A stretch of 64,000 nucleotides of DNA from positions 1-64,000 of the forward strand of contig JACGCK010000010.1 in the NCBI GenBank assembly GCA_014925825.1, in the 5' to 3' direction. Positions 12,241 through 23,874 of this stretch are shown here, piece after piece (positions within the stretch are counted from its first letter, which is position 1; every line of letters begins with the position of its first letter). The notes beneath the pieces were generated by a model, which was not told the DNA's origin, did not search any database, and was given only the letters and a program-made list of their open reading frames with translations. The translations under genes were made by a program, and so were the position numbers. This DNA is from Pholiota molesta. Its lineage: Eukaryota; Basidiomycota; Agaricomycetes; Agaricales; Strophariaceae.

Positions 12241-15200
12241 GAAGGTAGGCTTAGACGTAAGTGGCCTCCGTCTTTGACGAGGTCTTTTAGAGTTCAAGTT
12301 TCATTATAAAGTAATGAAATATATTTGTATCATTCAGACGGACAGTCGATGGTTCTCACCTGTGCCCAGCCTGTACCTCTGTAGCTTAGGGAAGTCGTAC
12401 ACACTTCAAAAATATTGTGTTCACAACGAACGAACAATCAATCATGGCAAACATGTTGCGAGGTTAACTAATGGTCAAATATAGGCAGCTTTGATATTTC
12501 CTTGGACGCATTTTATGTTCAACAATTTATGAATAGATAATACAAGAACGCACAGCAAATGATATCTATATGTATTGGATGATGCCTAATAAGAAAAAAC
12601 TATATACGAGCAATTCGGGTCCGCAGAAAGATACTTATGCCGATTAACGAAGAAGTCCTGCGCACTGTCGCCGAAGAAAAAACAGACGCGCGCCTAATTT
12701 GCACATGTCGTCAAACCGAACTCGTGCAGGGGCCTCCAAGGTCCGATGAAGGATATACAGGGACCAACGCCAATCCGCGGAGATCGGCCTCGAATGTAAC
12801 AGGAGCTCAGGAGGAAGAAAAGCAACAGAAAACCGTCCTTGGACATGGGTACCAGCGACCAGAGCATACGGCTGCGTTGGGAACACAGCTTGGCGGAAGT
12901 CAGAGCGGTGAGATCATGTACGTACCCGCGTCTCCGGCGCACGGGCAAGCGCAGGAAGGCGCGCAGCACGAGGGCCGAGCAGTCCCGCCGCGGAACGGGA
13001 AGGCGGGCGCAGACGTGGGCTGGCCCTTGGCACGGGTGGGAAGAGGGTGTGCCAGCGCGAAATGGATGCAACGCCGAGGGCGCTGGCCAGAGCGCATGGC
13101 GTGGCTCATCGAACTCTCAATGGACACGGACGGCTAGACAGGGGAATACCGTCACTATGCATAGACGATAACTGAAAAGAGCCCTGGAAGTCACATATAC
13201 ACCTTGAGCTGGATCTATGGTGAAGAATCTGAAGATCCAGTAAGCTACGGATGAGGAAACACGACATGCGACCCGACTTACAAAATGCAACGAATATGCG
13301 CTGATGATCGTCCCACATCAGGTGCATCCGTTCATCGATACGCAAGCGTTCAGCGATATCCTGCACACGGCGGAGACTCGCATGAAATACGGGAACTCCC
13401 GCAAAGATCGCGAATAGCTAGCTATCGGGCCTGTGTCAGAGATGCGGAAGCGACAGAGGGCGATCACTCACTGTGTGCATCAGAGTGATGCGTATTGGTT
13501 CCTAGCGTTGGTGCACGACAGCGAGTACCTAGATCTAACAATAAGAACATCATGATTAGCGAATGTTCGGTGGTCCGTAGCAGGACCGTGGGTGGGTCGA
13601 TTGAAGGATCGACCGTTCGATACGGATAATTGGAATGGGAAATGACCTGACATACCAGGTAAGAAACTCCCGATAACTGATTTCCTGACGGTAATCGATG
13701 ACGAAGTCGGGATCGAGACCGCGCGAAAGCGAAGCGCAGAGCGTATGTTGCTGAAGCGATCGTATCTACAGACCACTGCATACAGAAATAAGTAAATAAA
13801 TGGATTAATAAACGAAGAAGGGGCGTACGAGGAGTTCAGAACCAGAGGAGATCCCAATTCTGGCTTCTAGCAGACCTCGATAACGATCAGCATCTGCGCG
13901 ACGCTCGAATCGTTGAGCCACATAGATAGGGATGGGATGCAGCGCAGACGGCGTGGCAGGAGCAAACCATGCCACGACCAGGGGCGATGGAGTTCCAATC
14001 AACACGGAGCTAGGAGGTAGAGCTAGCAGAGAAAGTAGCGAATCAGCGATTGCTTAATCGACCTCTCAGCTATGGAATGGAAGGAAGGGGTAGGAGAAGA
14101 CGTGGACTTGAGGCGGTGTGTGACATACCTGGGTGCGCGACACACGCTTCGCGACTACGAGCGACAAGACAATACCGGCGACGCAGTGGGAGCGGGCGTC
14201 GAAGTCGTACGGCATTGCCAGCGAGACCTCACGATGATTCAAAACCCCACCACCGACGGTTGATTGCAATCGACTCCGCATGTTGTGTGAAGGCGCCACG
14301 GCCACGGAATGTTCTGACTTTGGTCTAGCTGACGACAACGCTTGCGATCGAGTTTCTCAGTTCCATTGGAGGCCACAGCGAAGGGTAGACGGTATGGGAC
14401 GGTTTAGGTGGACGTCGTGGATCTGACAAATATAACAGCGCTCGATAAGCAATAGCCCAATTGTCGAATGGTAGGACAAAGAGACTTTGTCTTAAATGGG
14501 AGGGAGAGGGAGATGTTTGGGTTACGAAGGGACATAGGTCAAGGAATGAAGCATACCTGCTCGAGAAAGGCCAGCACCTCGCGACCGCGACTGATAGGGA
14601 ACAACATTGAAGCGGTGTTCATTGCATGCGGGTGGCATCTTCTGGACGTTTCCGAGGGTATAATGGCCAACGGATTCTCGCGGCAACGGATTCTCGATGG
14701 ATTGCTACAGGCGATACTGATGAGCAGGACATAGCGCAGCAGGGCAGAACGGGGTACCTACGACGACGTGTAGTCAACGAGTTCTCGGGCTGGAACAGGG
14801 GAGTGGCGCAGAAAGACATCGAGCAGCCATAGCACGAAGGGCGGGGTGGGGTGAGCCACTGGCAGGACGCTCATGGGCATGGCAGTGGGCGGCGCGTCGC
14901 ATCAGTTCAGTTAAGACTTGGCAGAGACGGGGATGATAGGGTATCGACAAGTTGGGCGAGCGCCGAGGTGTGCAGGAGAGATGCTCGACAAAGCATGCGA
15001 TGTAATCTGGGAGCATATGGGACTCTGAGCGCTTGAAGTGGGCTTTGCGTGGGATGTGGAAAGAGTGCGGCGAGGTGGAGTTGTCACTGCGTCAGCGATT
15101 CCCACGGAAAAGCCAGCGACCTGCTGCGCAACTTTCATCCCGACCTTCTGCCAATCGCTTTACCAACTAGAATCTCCTGGCATTGTCCCAGCGCATCAGA

Positions 15201-15480
15201 CCGAAGCGCCAGTTCTCCCAGCCACGTCTGACAGCTGTGCGTACGCTCCTTCCCACTGGATACATCTACCCACCCACTTTTCATGTGCCTTCCACTTGTG
15301 GTCCGTGGACTAGTCGACGCACCAACTGCCCCGACCACGTATGCCTCCGTACACTACTTTGATGCTTCCTGATGTGTGCGTATGCTTCTGTATTTCTGTC
15401 TATGGAGCACACTCTCGAATAAAACATGAAATTTGTCATGCGCTAAATCCCACTTCCGTATGATGCTCGTGTATACGATC
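12241..15480 (-). repeat. Module X copy 2 (degenerate)
   Basis: This copy matches 58170-62030 and 17510-19505 plus 36390-37030. The best exon-like block is on the minus strand around 13415-13280. It reads FAIFAGVPVFHASLRR, VQDIAERLRIDER and MHLMWDDHQRIFVAFCK, ends at a GT, and is conserved in frame at 59500-59355. Another block near 14870-14740 reads MPMSVLPVAHPTPPFV then LRHSPVPARELVDYTSS. No complete reading frame survives. The function is unknown, and copy-to-copy identity with substitutions suggests an old multigene family. Confidence 0.5.
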
Positions 15481-15592
15481 AGGACTTCGCATTGCTTATT
15501 GATTTGCGACGGTATATACAGTATTTGAAATTAGGTGATTGTTGAAATGTTTGGAAATTTAAACATGATTTTACATCTAGAATGTTGGAGAT

Positions 15593-16581
15593 TTAAGCAA
15601 AGGCCACGAATAGTTTCAGCCTCCGGGCTAGCTTCAGGTCCCTTTCCTCCTTACTCTATTCAAGGTAAAAGGGTAAAGTTACAATACAATCCATGTGATG
15701 GGATGATATTGACATACCAGCATTCCCTCAAGTTCAGCAGTGAATTGACCCTTGACAATTCTCACTGCCTCACTCTTTTTGTCGAACTCGTTAGTCCTAA
15801 TCATTTCTTCTCGTGAACGAAATAACTTTGCTATGGTATCATTGTCGATCCCTTTCTGAACAAGATTAACAAGATCGAGGGGGTCTTTGGCGGCTATGAG
15901 GGTAACATAGGCGTCAATTAGCCATTGCTCCTTCTTACATATTCTTGCAAGAATGATAGCTTCATGTAAAGGCCTTTCTTTGATGGAATAGCCTAATTCG
16001 CGGATGATATGTGTTCGAAGCTGGGAAAAAAATCGGAACAAACAATGTCAGGAGGTGAGAATAGACGCTGACATAATAGTACTAACCTCTGAAAATCCCC
16101 ATGTAGCTGCAAGATCCAACGACATGACTAATGTTTCGCATGTTAACAGTTCTTTAGTTCTGGATATATGTTTATTTATTTTCTCTATTGTGCATGGATA
16201 AATGAATGTCGAACTTACGGAGGATAGATAACGCTCAAGAACACTTTGAATTGAGCTTTGGATACGCCATCGAGAACAATTGGTTCCTGATAGTCGCCTT
16301 CCGGAGTACGTGAAGATACATCACTGAACAACGCCGGAAAAGGAGTTCCTTCAACATCGAAGCAATGCTTGGGAACACGAAATAAGGTATTATCAACCTT
16401 TGGGCAGGTATGCATAAAAGCTGTTAGCGTCCTTCCAAAGCTCATTGTCACCGTAAACATTGATATGTACCTTGAAAATGACGTTTTCGAAGTAATACGT
16501 ATCATCAACTTGGCATTCTGCATCCACTCGCTTGCTTCGTGCGCCCGCAGCAGGCTTGAAGGATTCCGAACCATCAATCAT
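15593..16581 (-). CDS. BTB/POZ domain protein
   Basis: This is a five-exon minus-strand gene encoding about 234 aa. Exons in transcript order are 16581-16471, 16397-16219, 16159-16087, 16020-15718 and 15631-15593. All junctions are GT...AG and phases agree. The protein begins with an acidic/polar leader, then VDDTYYFENVIFKVDNTLFR, VPKHCFDVEG and VLDGVSKAQFKVFLSVIYPP. SLDLAATWGFSELRTHIIRE and an ILARICKKEQWL stretch follow. This pattern (YYFE.VIF.V...LF.VP....) is the common basidiomycete BTB/POZ layout. BTB domains mediate dimerisation and often act as substrate adaptors for cullin-3 ubiquitin ligases, but which role applies here cannot be read from sequence. The last small exon is the least certain. 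The gene is intact although it sits between repeat modules. Confidence 0.85.
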
Positions 16582-16904
16582 GGTGTAAATAGGTAGAAGA
16601 GCTCAACCAACGTTTTGGTGAAGGTGGAAGTAGAGTTGAAAGATGATCGATGACAGGAAATACACGGGCGCTTATTCCTATCATCGATTATGACTAGTCC
16701 CGTGACTTGCTCTCCCTTTAGTCACTAGTGACACTGATTGTAAAGGGAAATCAATAGAATTGAAGCAAGGCAGCATTGATTGAGCAAGGAGAGAAAGGAA
16801 CTACAATGAAAGCTCGAAGGAAGAATTCGACGTTTGGAATTTGACTACCCCGAACTGTCAATGAGCTAGAACTTATGGGGACATTGCAATGTAGGCGTTG
16901 AAGT
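16582..16904. other. Upstream region of BTB gene
   Basis: This 323-bp stretch is AT-richer than its surroundings and has no ORF of note. It should contain the BTB gene promoter on the minus strand. Confidence 0.4.
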
Positions 16905-17193
16905 TACTGTACTATTTCGAATGATTCGGCCGGGGATGGGACATGGGACACCGTGGCCGAAATTTTTATTTCGGCCACCCAGACAAGGGCTTGGGACGAG
17001 GCCAAAAATTCGGCCAAAAAATTCGGCCAATTTCAAAATTCAGGTGAAATTTTCGAAAGTAAACCAACTTTTTGCCTGGGACAGCCTGCAGACGGTGGCC
17101 ATGAACGTTGGGACATGGGACAAGTGACCGATTTCGGCCATGGCCACTTGCCTTGGGACACGGGACGGCCGAACCATTCGAAATAGTACAGTA
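16905..17193. mobile_element. 289-bp MITE-like element with 27-bp TIRs
   Basis: The left end starts TACTGTACTATTTCGAATG and the reverse complement of the right end starts identically. The two 27-bp arms differ at one position and end in TTCGGCC. If the outer TA is the target duplication, the element proper starts CTGTACTATTTCGAA, as in Tc1/mariner-like families with TA duplications. The interior is built from repeated GGGACA and (C)GGCCGAAAWTT words and has no coding capacity. Confidence 0.75.
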
Positions 17194-17509
17194 TACACAC
17201 TAGGCCTACTCTCAAACCTATAAGCAATGGGATTACATTCCACCACGACTGTGCCATCGCGATTCATGACGGCTTTCATGCCACCATTCGCTTGGAGGGG
17301 GGAACGATAACTTCGTCATTCCAGCCTGCACACAAAAGGTTGTTGTTCGATATATGCTGGCTCCCGTGCGCGGTGGTTAGAAATATGCGATCGAAGTTGT
17401 ACAGTTGGGAGATCCTCTTGGGATTGAGCTTTGTTCGCGCCATGGTGTCGGTCAAATGACTCAAATGTCGGTATAAATCCCAGGCGGGGGTTGTCGACAT
17501 GCACCCGAC
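17194..17509. repeat. Repeat-derived spacer
   Basis: Parts of this stretch (ATGCGATCGAAGTTGTACAG, GCGCCATGGTGTCGGT) recur at 58060-58160, placing it in the dispersed repeat that precedes module X. No gene is seen. Confidence 0.4.
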
Positions 17510-19505
17510 AAGCACTATGGCGTTTTGAAGGTAGGCGTGGATGGGCTCTGGTTTTAGACTACATCTTTGGCGCCTTAAGGGTTCAAATTCAAAGTAATGA
17601 GATACATTTATGTCATTCCGGAGGACCGTCGATGGTTCTCACTGGTACCTTAGCGAAGTTGTACATACTTGCCAATAAATTCTGTTCGCGATTCATCATA
17701 GTGAACATCCCGTATATAAGTATGTAGCTTTGATATCTCCTCGGGCGCATTTTAGACCGCCATGTTCAGCATTTTATCAACACGAGAAATATATAATGCA
17801 ATAACACATAGCGAAGGAGATATATTGCATGCGAAGAAGGAAAAACAAAGCTATATACGAGTAACATGGATCCCAGAAAGATCTTCCGCTGACTTCAGCA
17901 AGAAGTTTGGGCGCACCGCCGCCGGAGACGGCGGAGACTCGCACGAAAGACGGGGAGTCCTCGAAGATCGCAGATAGCTAGCCATCGGGCCTCTGCCAGA
18001 AATGCGGAAGCGACAGAGGGCGATCAGTTACTGTGTGCACAGAGTGATGCGCGTTGGTTCCTAGCGTTGGTGCATGGGCGACGATATCGGCAGAACGGGA
18101 AGAACACGCTAGGAAGTATATAGATCTAAGAATCAGAACACGATAATACATCGGCGGGCAGTCATCGACGACGAATTCGGGATCGAGACCACATGAGAGC
18201 GAAACGCAGAGTGTGCGGTCAGTGAAGCCGTCACATCCTACAGATCGCGATAAAGATAACTAAGTAGATGAATAAACAAACGAAGAAGGGACGTACGAGG
18301 AGTTCACAGCCAGAGGAGGTCCTAACTCTGGCTTCCAGCAAACCTCCATAACGATCAGCATCTGGGCGAGCGAGTCGTTGAGCCGCATAGAACGGAATTT
18401 GGGGCAGATGGCGCGGGAGAGGCAAACCATGCCAGAATCAGCTAGGTGGAACCCCAATCAACATGGAGCCTGGAGGTCGAGCTAGCAGAGACAGTAGTGG
18501 ATCAGCGATTGCTTAATCGACCTCTCAAATATGGAATGGAAGGAAGGGGTGGGAGAAGACGTGGACTTGGGGCCGTGTGTGACATGCCTGGGTGCGAGAC
18601 ACACGCTTCGCGACCGTGAGCGATAAGACAATACCGGCGACGGAATGGGAGCGAATGAGAGCGAGACTTCACGATAATTCCAAACCCCCACTACCGACGG
18701 TTGAGTGCAATCGACTCGGGATGTTGTGTGAAGGCGCCACGGCCACGGAATGTTCTGGCTTTAGTTCAGCCGATGACAACGCTGGCGATCGAGTTTCTCG
18801 GTTCCATTGGAGGCCTCAGCGAAGGCTTGCTAGACGGACGTCGTGCGTGGAAGTGGATCTAAGAAACGATAAAGTGCTCGATAAGTGATAGCCCAATTGT
18901 CGAACGGTATAGCAAGGAGACTTCGCCTTAAAGGGAGGGAGAGGGAGATATGGGGTACGAGTACGAAGGGACGTAGGTCAAGGAATGAAGCATACCTGCT
19001 TGAGAAAGACCAGCACCCCGCGACCGCGATTGACAGGGAGCAGCATGGAGGCGGTGTTCATTGCATGCCGGCTAGCATCTTCTGGACATTTCGGAGGGTA
19101 TAATGGCCACGGATTCTCGAGGCTGTGGTTTCTCGATGGATTGCTAGAGGGGATACTGATGAGCAGGACATAGCAGGGCAGAAAGGGGTACCTAAGACGG
19201 CGTATAGTCACCGAGTTCTTGGTCTGGCATAGGGGAGTGGCCAAAAAGACATCGTGCAGCCATCACATGAAGGGCGGGGTGGGGTGAGCCACTGGCAGGA
19301 CGCTCATGGGCATGGCGGTGGGCTGCGCGTCGCATCACGTCGGTTGGAACTTGGCAGAGACGGGGATGACAGGGTATTGATAAGATGCGCAAGCGGCGAG
19401 GCGTGCAGGAGAGGCGCTCGACAAAGCATGCAAGCACGATGTCATCTGGGAGCGTAGGGACTCTGAGCGCGTGAAGTGGGCTTTGAGTGGGTTGTGGAAA
19501 GAGCG
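17510..19505 (-). repeat. Module X copy 3, left part (interrupted)
   Basis: This stretch is similar to 12241-14990 and 58170-61250 and breaks off at 19505, where the transposon array begins. Its continuation is at 36390. The 13280-type exon (MHLMWDD...) is missing from this copy, so it was already rearranged before the insertion. Confidence 0.6.
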
Positions 19506-19513
19506 CCGGGAGG
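19506..19513. repeat. Left target-site duplication CCGGGAGG
   Basis: These eight bases immediately precede the first transposon copy and recur as 36382-36389 immediately after the last one. The uninterrupted module X copy at about 61250 has the matching unduplicated site (GGGGAGG followed by TGGTGTTG). Confidence 0.85.
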
Positions 19514-19651
19514 GGTTTTCCAATCAATAGGCTGGGTATAAAACGGAGGTAAAAACAAAAAAAAGAATTCTAAAAAGGAAATAAAAAGAAAAAAGAAGGA
19601 AAGAGAGGAGAGTTCGATTCCCAGAGCGCGCGAATTATATACAACTCGAAA

Positions 19652-22600
19652 CTATTCTACGGCCATGCATTTCTTCCCTTTATCGACTCCCCGACATCCC
19701 GTTGTGCGCGCGCATTTAGCACAAGGTACCGTACATTCTACGGGACAATTCAATATATCACTATTACCCGGGCACTCGGCCTGATGACAACGACGACAAG
19801 TTCGAACTGAGCTGCGTTTGCGCGAAGCTTCGGGAACGACTCGGCGTCGTTTTGTTGGTCTCTGGGCACTCCCCATGTCCTGTTGTATTGCAGAAGTAAA
19901 GGAATCGACCGAAATCGAAGGTGTGAGAACTTGGGGCGTCGTGAGATATTCACCGTCTCCGAGTCCGGCATCGAGATTAGATGGATCCTCCGACTCGCAT
20001 GTTGGCTGCTCTGATTGTGGACTGTCCGAACCAAAAAATGAGAAAAGCGAACGAGAGTGAGATAAGGCAGGGCTAGGAATAGGTTCAAGTTGAAGAGTGG
20101 GATGTGAAATGGCAAGATGTGTTGAGATTGAGGAAGGTAGAGCCGTTGACTCTAAAGTATCTTCAATGACGCCTTCAAGTGGATGCGTTGACGATGGTAG
20201 AGCTGTGAGAAATTCAGGAAATGGTTGATGGGCCGCTGAAAATGCTCGAGATGTCTGCAAAATGACGTCCAGGGCATCGGCAATAAGAGCTTGAGAGGCT
20301 TTGATATTATTGTTCCTTTCCCATGTCTTTGCGTACGCTGCCAATACTTCAGGAGTGACATAAAAACGGAACTTCCCATCAGCAGAGCGGTTCCACTCTT
20401 GTGCGAACGAATTGTAGTCGATGTTCTTTTTGCCATCTTTGCTCGCAGCGGCCGCATACTTCACTATTTCGGTGAAAAAGTACTGTCGTGCTTCTTGAGT
20501 TGTCGGCGGTAATACGGGAAGCGCAAGGCCTTGTCTTTTACGAAGCCAATCATCGGGTGGATTGACCTTGCATGCCGTATGCGGGTCATATACGTCCATC
20601 GCCAACTGTAGACGCAGAGAATCTAATCAGCTAGTTAATTACCTGTTACTATATTGTAAAATAATTAACCACACACCTGGAAATTTGCATATGCCGAACT
20701 GTTCCTCTGTTCGTTCATAGAGGTCCCCATTGATCCAGTCCCCATATGATCGCGCACCACTCACAACATCAGAAAGGTAGTTTAAAAGAAATGACGTGCG
20801 GTTGATAAGCGCTAAATCGTGATGGTATTCCCAATCAACGCCAAAGAGATGTTTTGCATATGCCTGCAAAGTATTAGTACAGTGTCGTAGCGGTAGCAGA
20901 AAATGTTAGAATATTACCTGTAGATATACCAAGTGCGATGGTCAGTTAAACAGTTTACTGTTAACCGCGGGCCAGCTTAGAACAGAATGTCAGAAATGTA
21001 TTTTCAATAAATGGTTGAATTTCACTCACCGTGAAGGGCGCCAAACTTGCGATAAATATCGCCATGTGGACCACCCTCGACGTTGTTCGTGCCGCGTAGA
21101 CACTTCCACTTCTGCAGCCCATGCTTATCAATTCCGGCTTTCTCGTAAAGAACAACGTCCTTGTTATCGGATAAGTAGCCTTGACGAGCAAGATCGAGAA
21201 CAGCATCGGCTTTCTGCCAAGCGATCTTATTGAATAATGGTGTACCTGTTTTTGCATCGAGAGCATTGCCGAAGGTATTAAAGACGTGGGAGATGGCAGG
21301 GACTAGTACGCTAGGCGGTGGGACAAAACGCGGGGTGCGTTCCATGGTGAACCGTGGGTTCCGCGCAAGCATCTGATCAAAGGTTAATTTGAAAACTCTC
21401 TGGCACGTTTCATCCACAGTGCTACGAGCGATGGATCCCATCGCATGATATGGTCTCGGAGTGCGCGGGAGTATGCAGCTCGTAAACCATGGTTGACGGG
21501 TGTAGGGATCATGTGGAATGCGTGAAACAGATCCTTTTTAACCCGTGTATACTCGTTATCTATATCAGGTGGTAAGTCAACAAGTTCTTTCAGTCTGGAA
21601 ATAAACCCCTGTGATACAGGGGATGTATCAGCATCTGGATTTCGATCAGCGCGCTGTTTTCCTGAATAAAAAATTAGCATTTAATAGCATTCTTGGTTTG
21701 TAAATAGTTACCGCGCTGTTTGTCAGAGAGTAAAGATGAGTGTGCCTCGAGCATATTGAGTGAGACTTCGTCTTCGTCCTCGAGATACTGGGTTTCAGGC
21801 TCAGATGCCAGCAAGTCATCTGCATTGCTGTTATCATCAACTTCTTTCTCAGAGATAGACGTCGAACTATTAATAGGATCTTCGGTAGGTTGTAAATCAC
21901 CAAAATTCCTGGCGTCGACTTGGGGTGTTGCGACAGAATTAGAAGGTGCATTCTCCTGGAATCAAATCGAAAGAATCAGATAAACTATAACAGATGAAAT
22001 GAAGGCCTAAATAACTCACCTCCAGGTTTTCAGAGTCGGTAATTTGTTGGTCGAAGTCTAATAAGGAAATAGGAGCCACAATTTGAAATACAGCATCCTT
22101 GGGCGCTAAATTACGGAGCTCGCCTAGAGTAAGGGCACGGAAAGCGAGCCGAAGGTAGGGAGGAAGAGATTCTAAGATAGCAGGGTGCCATCCACGAAAA
22201 TGAGATTGACACCCATTGCGACAATAGTACGCCCAAGTTATAATCCAAAATACATCCTCGATGTCGACGATACGGCGCGGTGGGCAGGCACCGTTCTTCT
22301 CCAAGATCCCCATGTGGCAGTTAGGGCAATACAAGGCTTCGACGAAAAAATGGGGCAACCAAAAAAATATGCGAGGACGGTAGAGTAATTCGGGCTCGAA
22401 GCGATGGCGATGGAGCGACATGATAGGTTCTGGAGGGTGCATCCAGAGGGATGCAGGTAGGTACGATTTGTGATCCTGGAACAACGGAGGCCGAACAAGA
22501 TTTCTTCCTTCCTTCGCAAAGATCAGCGGGCCAACTACGTCGACAAAGAATATGTAAAGCCAACGTGGCATGTGTTTCGGTTGATTGAACCAGGCTGCGC

Positions 22601-23427
22601 AAAAAGCTTGTTAATAATACGCAAAGATTTCTTGGTTCTAATCTAGAACGCACCATGTTGCCCACTTTGAATTACATTATACCTAGGTCCCTGACTTTGC
22701 GCACTCTCTGTTCTGGAGTCCTCATTCTCGTCCTCATCTTTTCCATCTTCATCGTCGCTATCATAGCTAATTAAGAATGACGTCTGGTTGCTGAAAAAAG
22801 GACCTGAAATCATCTTAGTCTAAACACTGATTATGACTTAATGTGAACGCCGAACGTACGGCTCTGCGAGATCTCCGCGGCATCGCGAAGTTGCTCAAGC
22901 ATTAGTTGCTTCTTCGTCTCGGGCGATTTTTCTATATTTGGTTGGGCAGTAGATGTAGATGTGCTGTTATTGCGTAAGGTATCTGTAATTATTATCCAAG
23001 TGCTGAATATAATAGGCATGCATACATATTTGGAAACATGGCTTCCATTTCTGCAGCCAATCCCGCCGCCTTTTCCATCTCATATAAATGCAGCAATATC
23101 TCCGGAGAGATGTCCTCGAATCCATATTCATCTATGGAAACTGGTGTTTAGCGCCCTATAATAGCACACACAGCATCCACGCACCATCAACCGCACTACT
23201 CATAGGAGTACTTGGACCCCGGTCAGCCACAGGCGACCTATCCTTTTGACGGCGACCGCGTTTTGGAGCATCGGGAGGCCGTGGACCATCTTTTGACCCT
23301 TTCGGACGTCCAGGTTTACGACACGGGGGATTTCTGTTGGGATCTTTGGGATCCAATTCTGTGGGAACACATGCTAAATAACCTGCAAAGAGATCAACAA
23401 ATTAATAAACTCACCATGTTCATCCAT
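19652..23427 (-). pseudogene. Transposase-like gene, array copy 1 (three 1-bp deletions)
   Basis: This has the same ten-exon structure as the copy 4 gene (see 32300-36078), but three single-base losses each fall in an exon. They are near 22996 (CCC to CC, exon 3), 21434 (GGG to GG, exon 7) and 20935 (TT to T, exon 8). Each breaks the frame; the exon 7 loss splits the RGTNNVEGG-containing exon into two frames. It also has two private substitutions, at 20170 (Ile to Val) and 23323 (Arg to Cys). All three indels shorten a 2-3 base homopolymer, so sequencing error confined to this copy is an alternative to true decay. Confidence 0.8.
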
Positions 23428-23673
23428 TCTACTTTACAAGGAAAAGAACGATATAAAGGAGGTGAAATCAATGTTATTTAGAGGATATAGGAGTTCGTAG
23501 TAGGCACTAGACGAAGAGCAGCTGAGGGAGTCGAAGATCTACTCGCGATCTACAGGACAGATAGCGATGCGATCGTGATGTAAATATGATGTCACTCGTT
23601 CTAATTAGGCAGTGGCAGATAAATGGCAGATAACTTCACGTGGTATGTATTAGCTAACGGTGCCCACGCCAAA

Positions 23674-23705
23674 GTTATCTGCCCGGCAAGCTCCGGGCAG
23701 ATAAC
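23674..23705. repeat. Subterminal palindrome near transposon right end
   Basis: GTTATCTGCCCGG and CCGGGCAGATAAC form a perfect 13-bp stem around a CAAGCT loop, about 25 bp inside the right terminal repeat. The word GGCAGATAA occurs twice more at 23611-23640. The structure is repeated in every unit (ending near 27904, 32130 and 36356). It may be a transposase-binding or regulatory site. Confidence 0.7.
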
Positions 23706-23874
23706 TACCCAGCCTATTGATAGGTGAACCCCGGGAGGTTTTCCAATCAATAGGCTGGGTATAAAACGGAGGTAAAAACAAAAAAAAGAATTCTAAAAAG
23801 GAAATAAAAAGAAAAAAGAAGGAAAGAGAGGAGAGTTCGATTCCCAGAGCGCGCGAATTATATACAACTCGAAA

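Noticed and set aside
12637..13137. 166-codon plus-strand frame as a gene
   Set aside because: It lies inside module X, is not conserved in the other copies, and the minus strand holds the conserved exon-like blocks.
23212..23481. Plus-strand 89-codon frame repeated in each array unit (MDPGQPQATYPFDG...)
   Set aside because: It is the antisense shadow of the AT-hook exon of the transposase, which has proper introns on the opposite strand.
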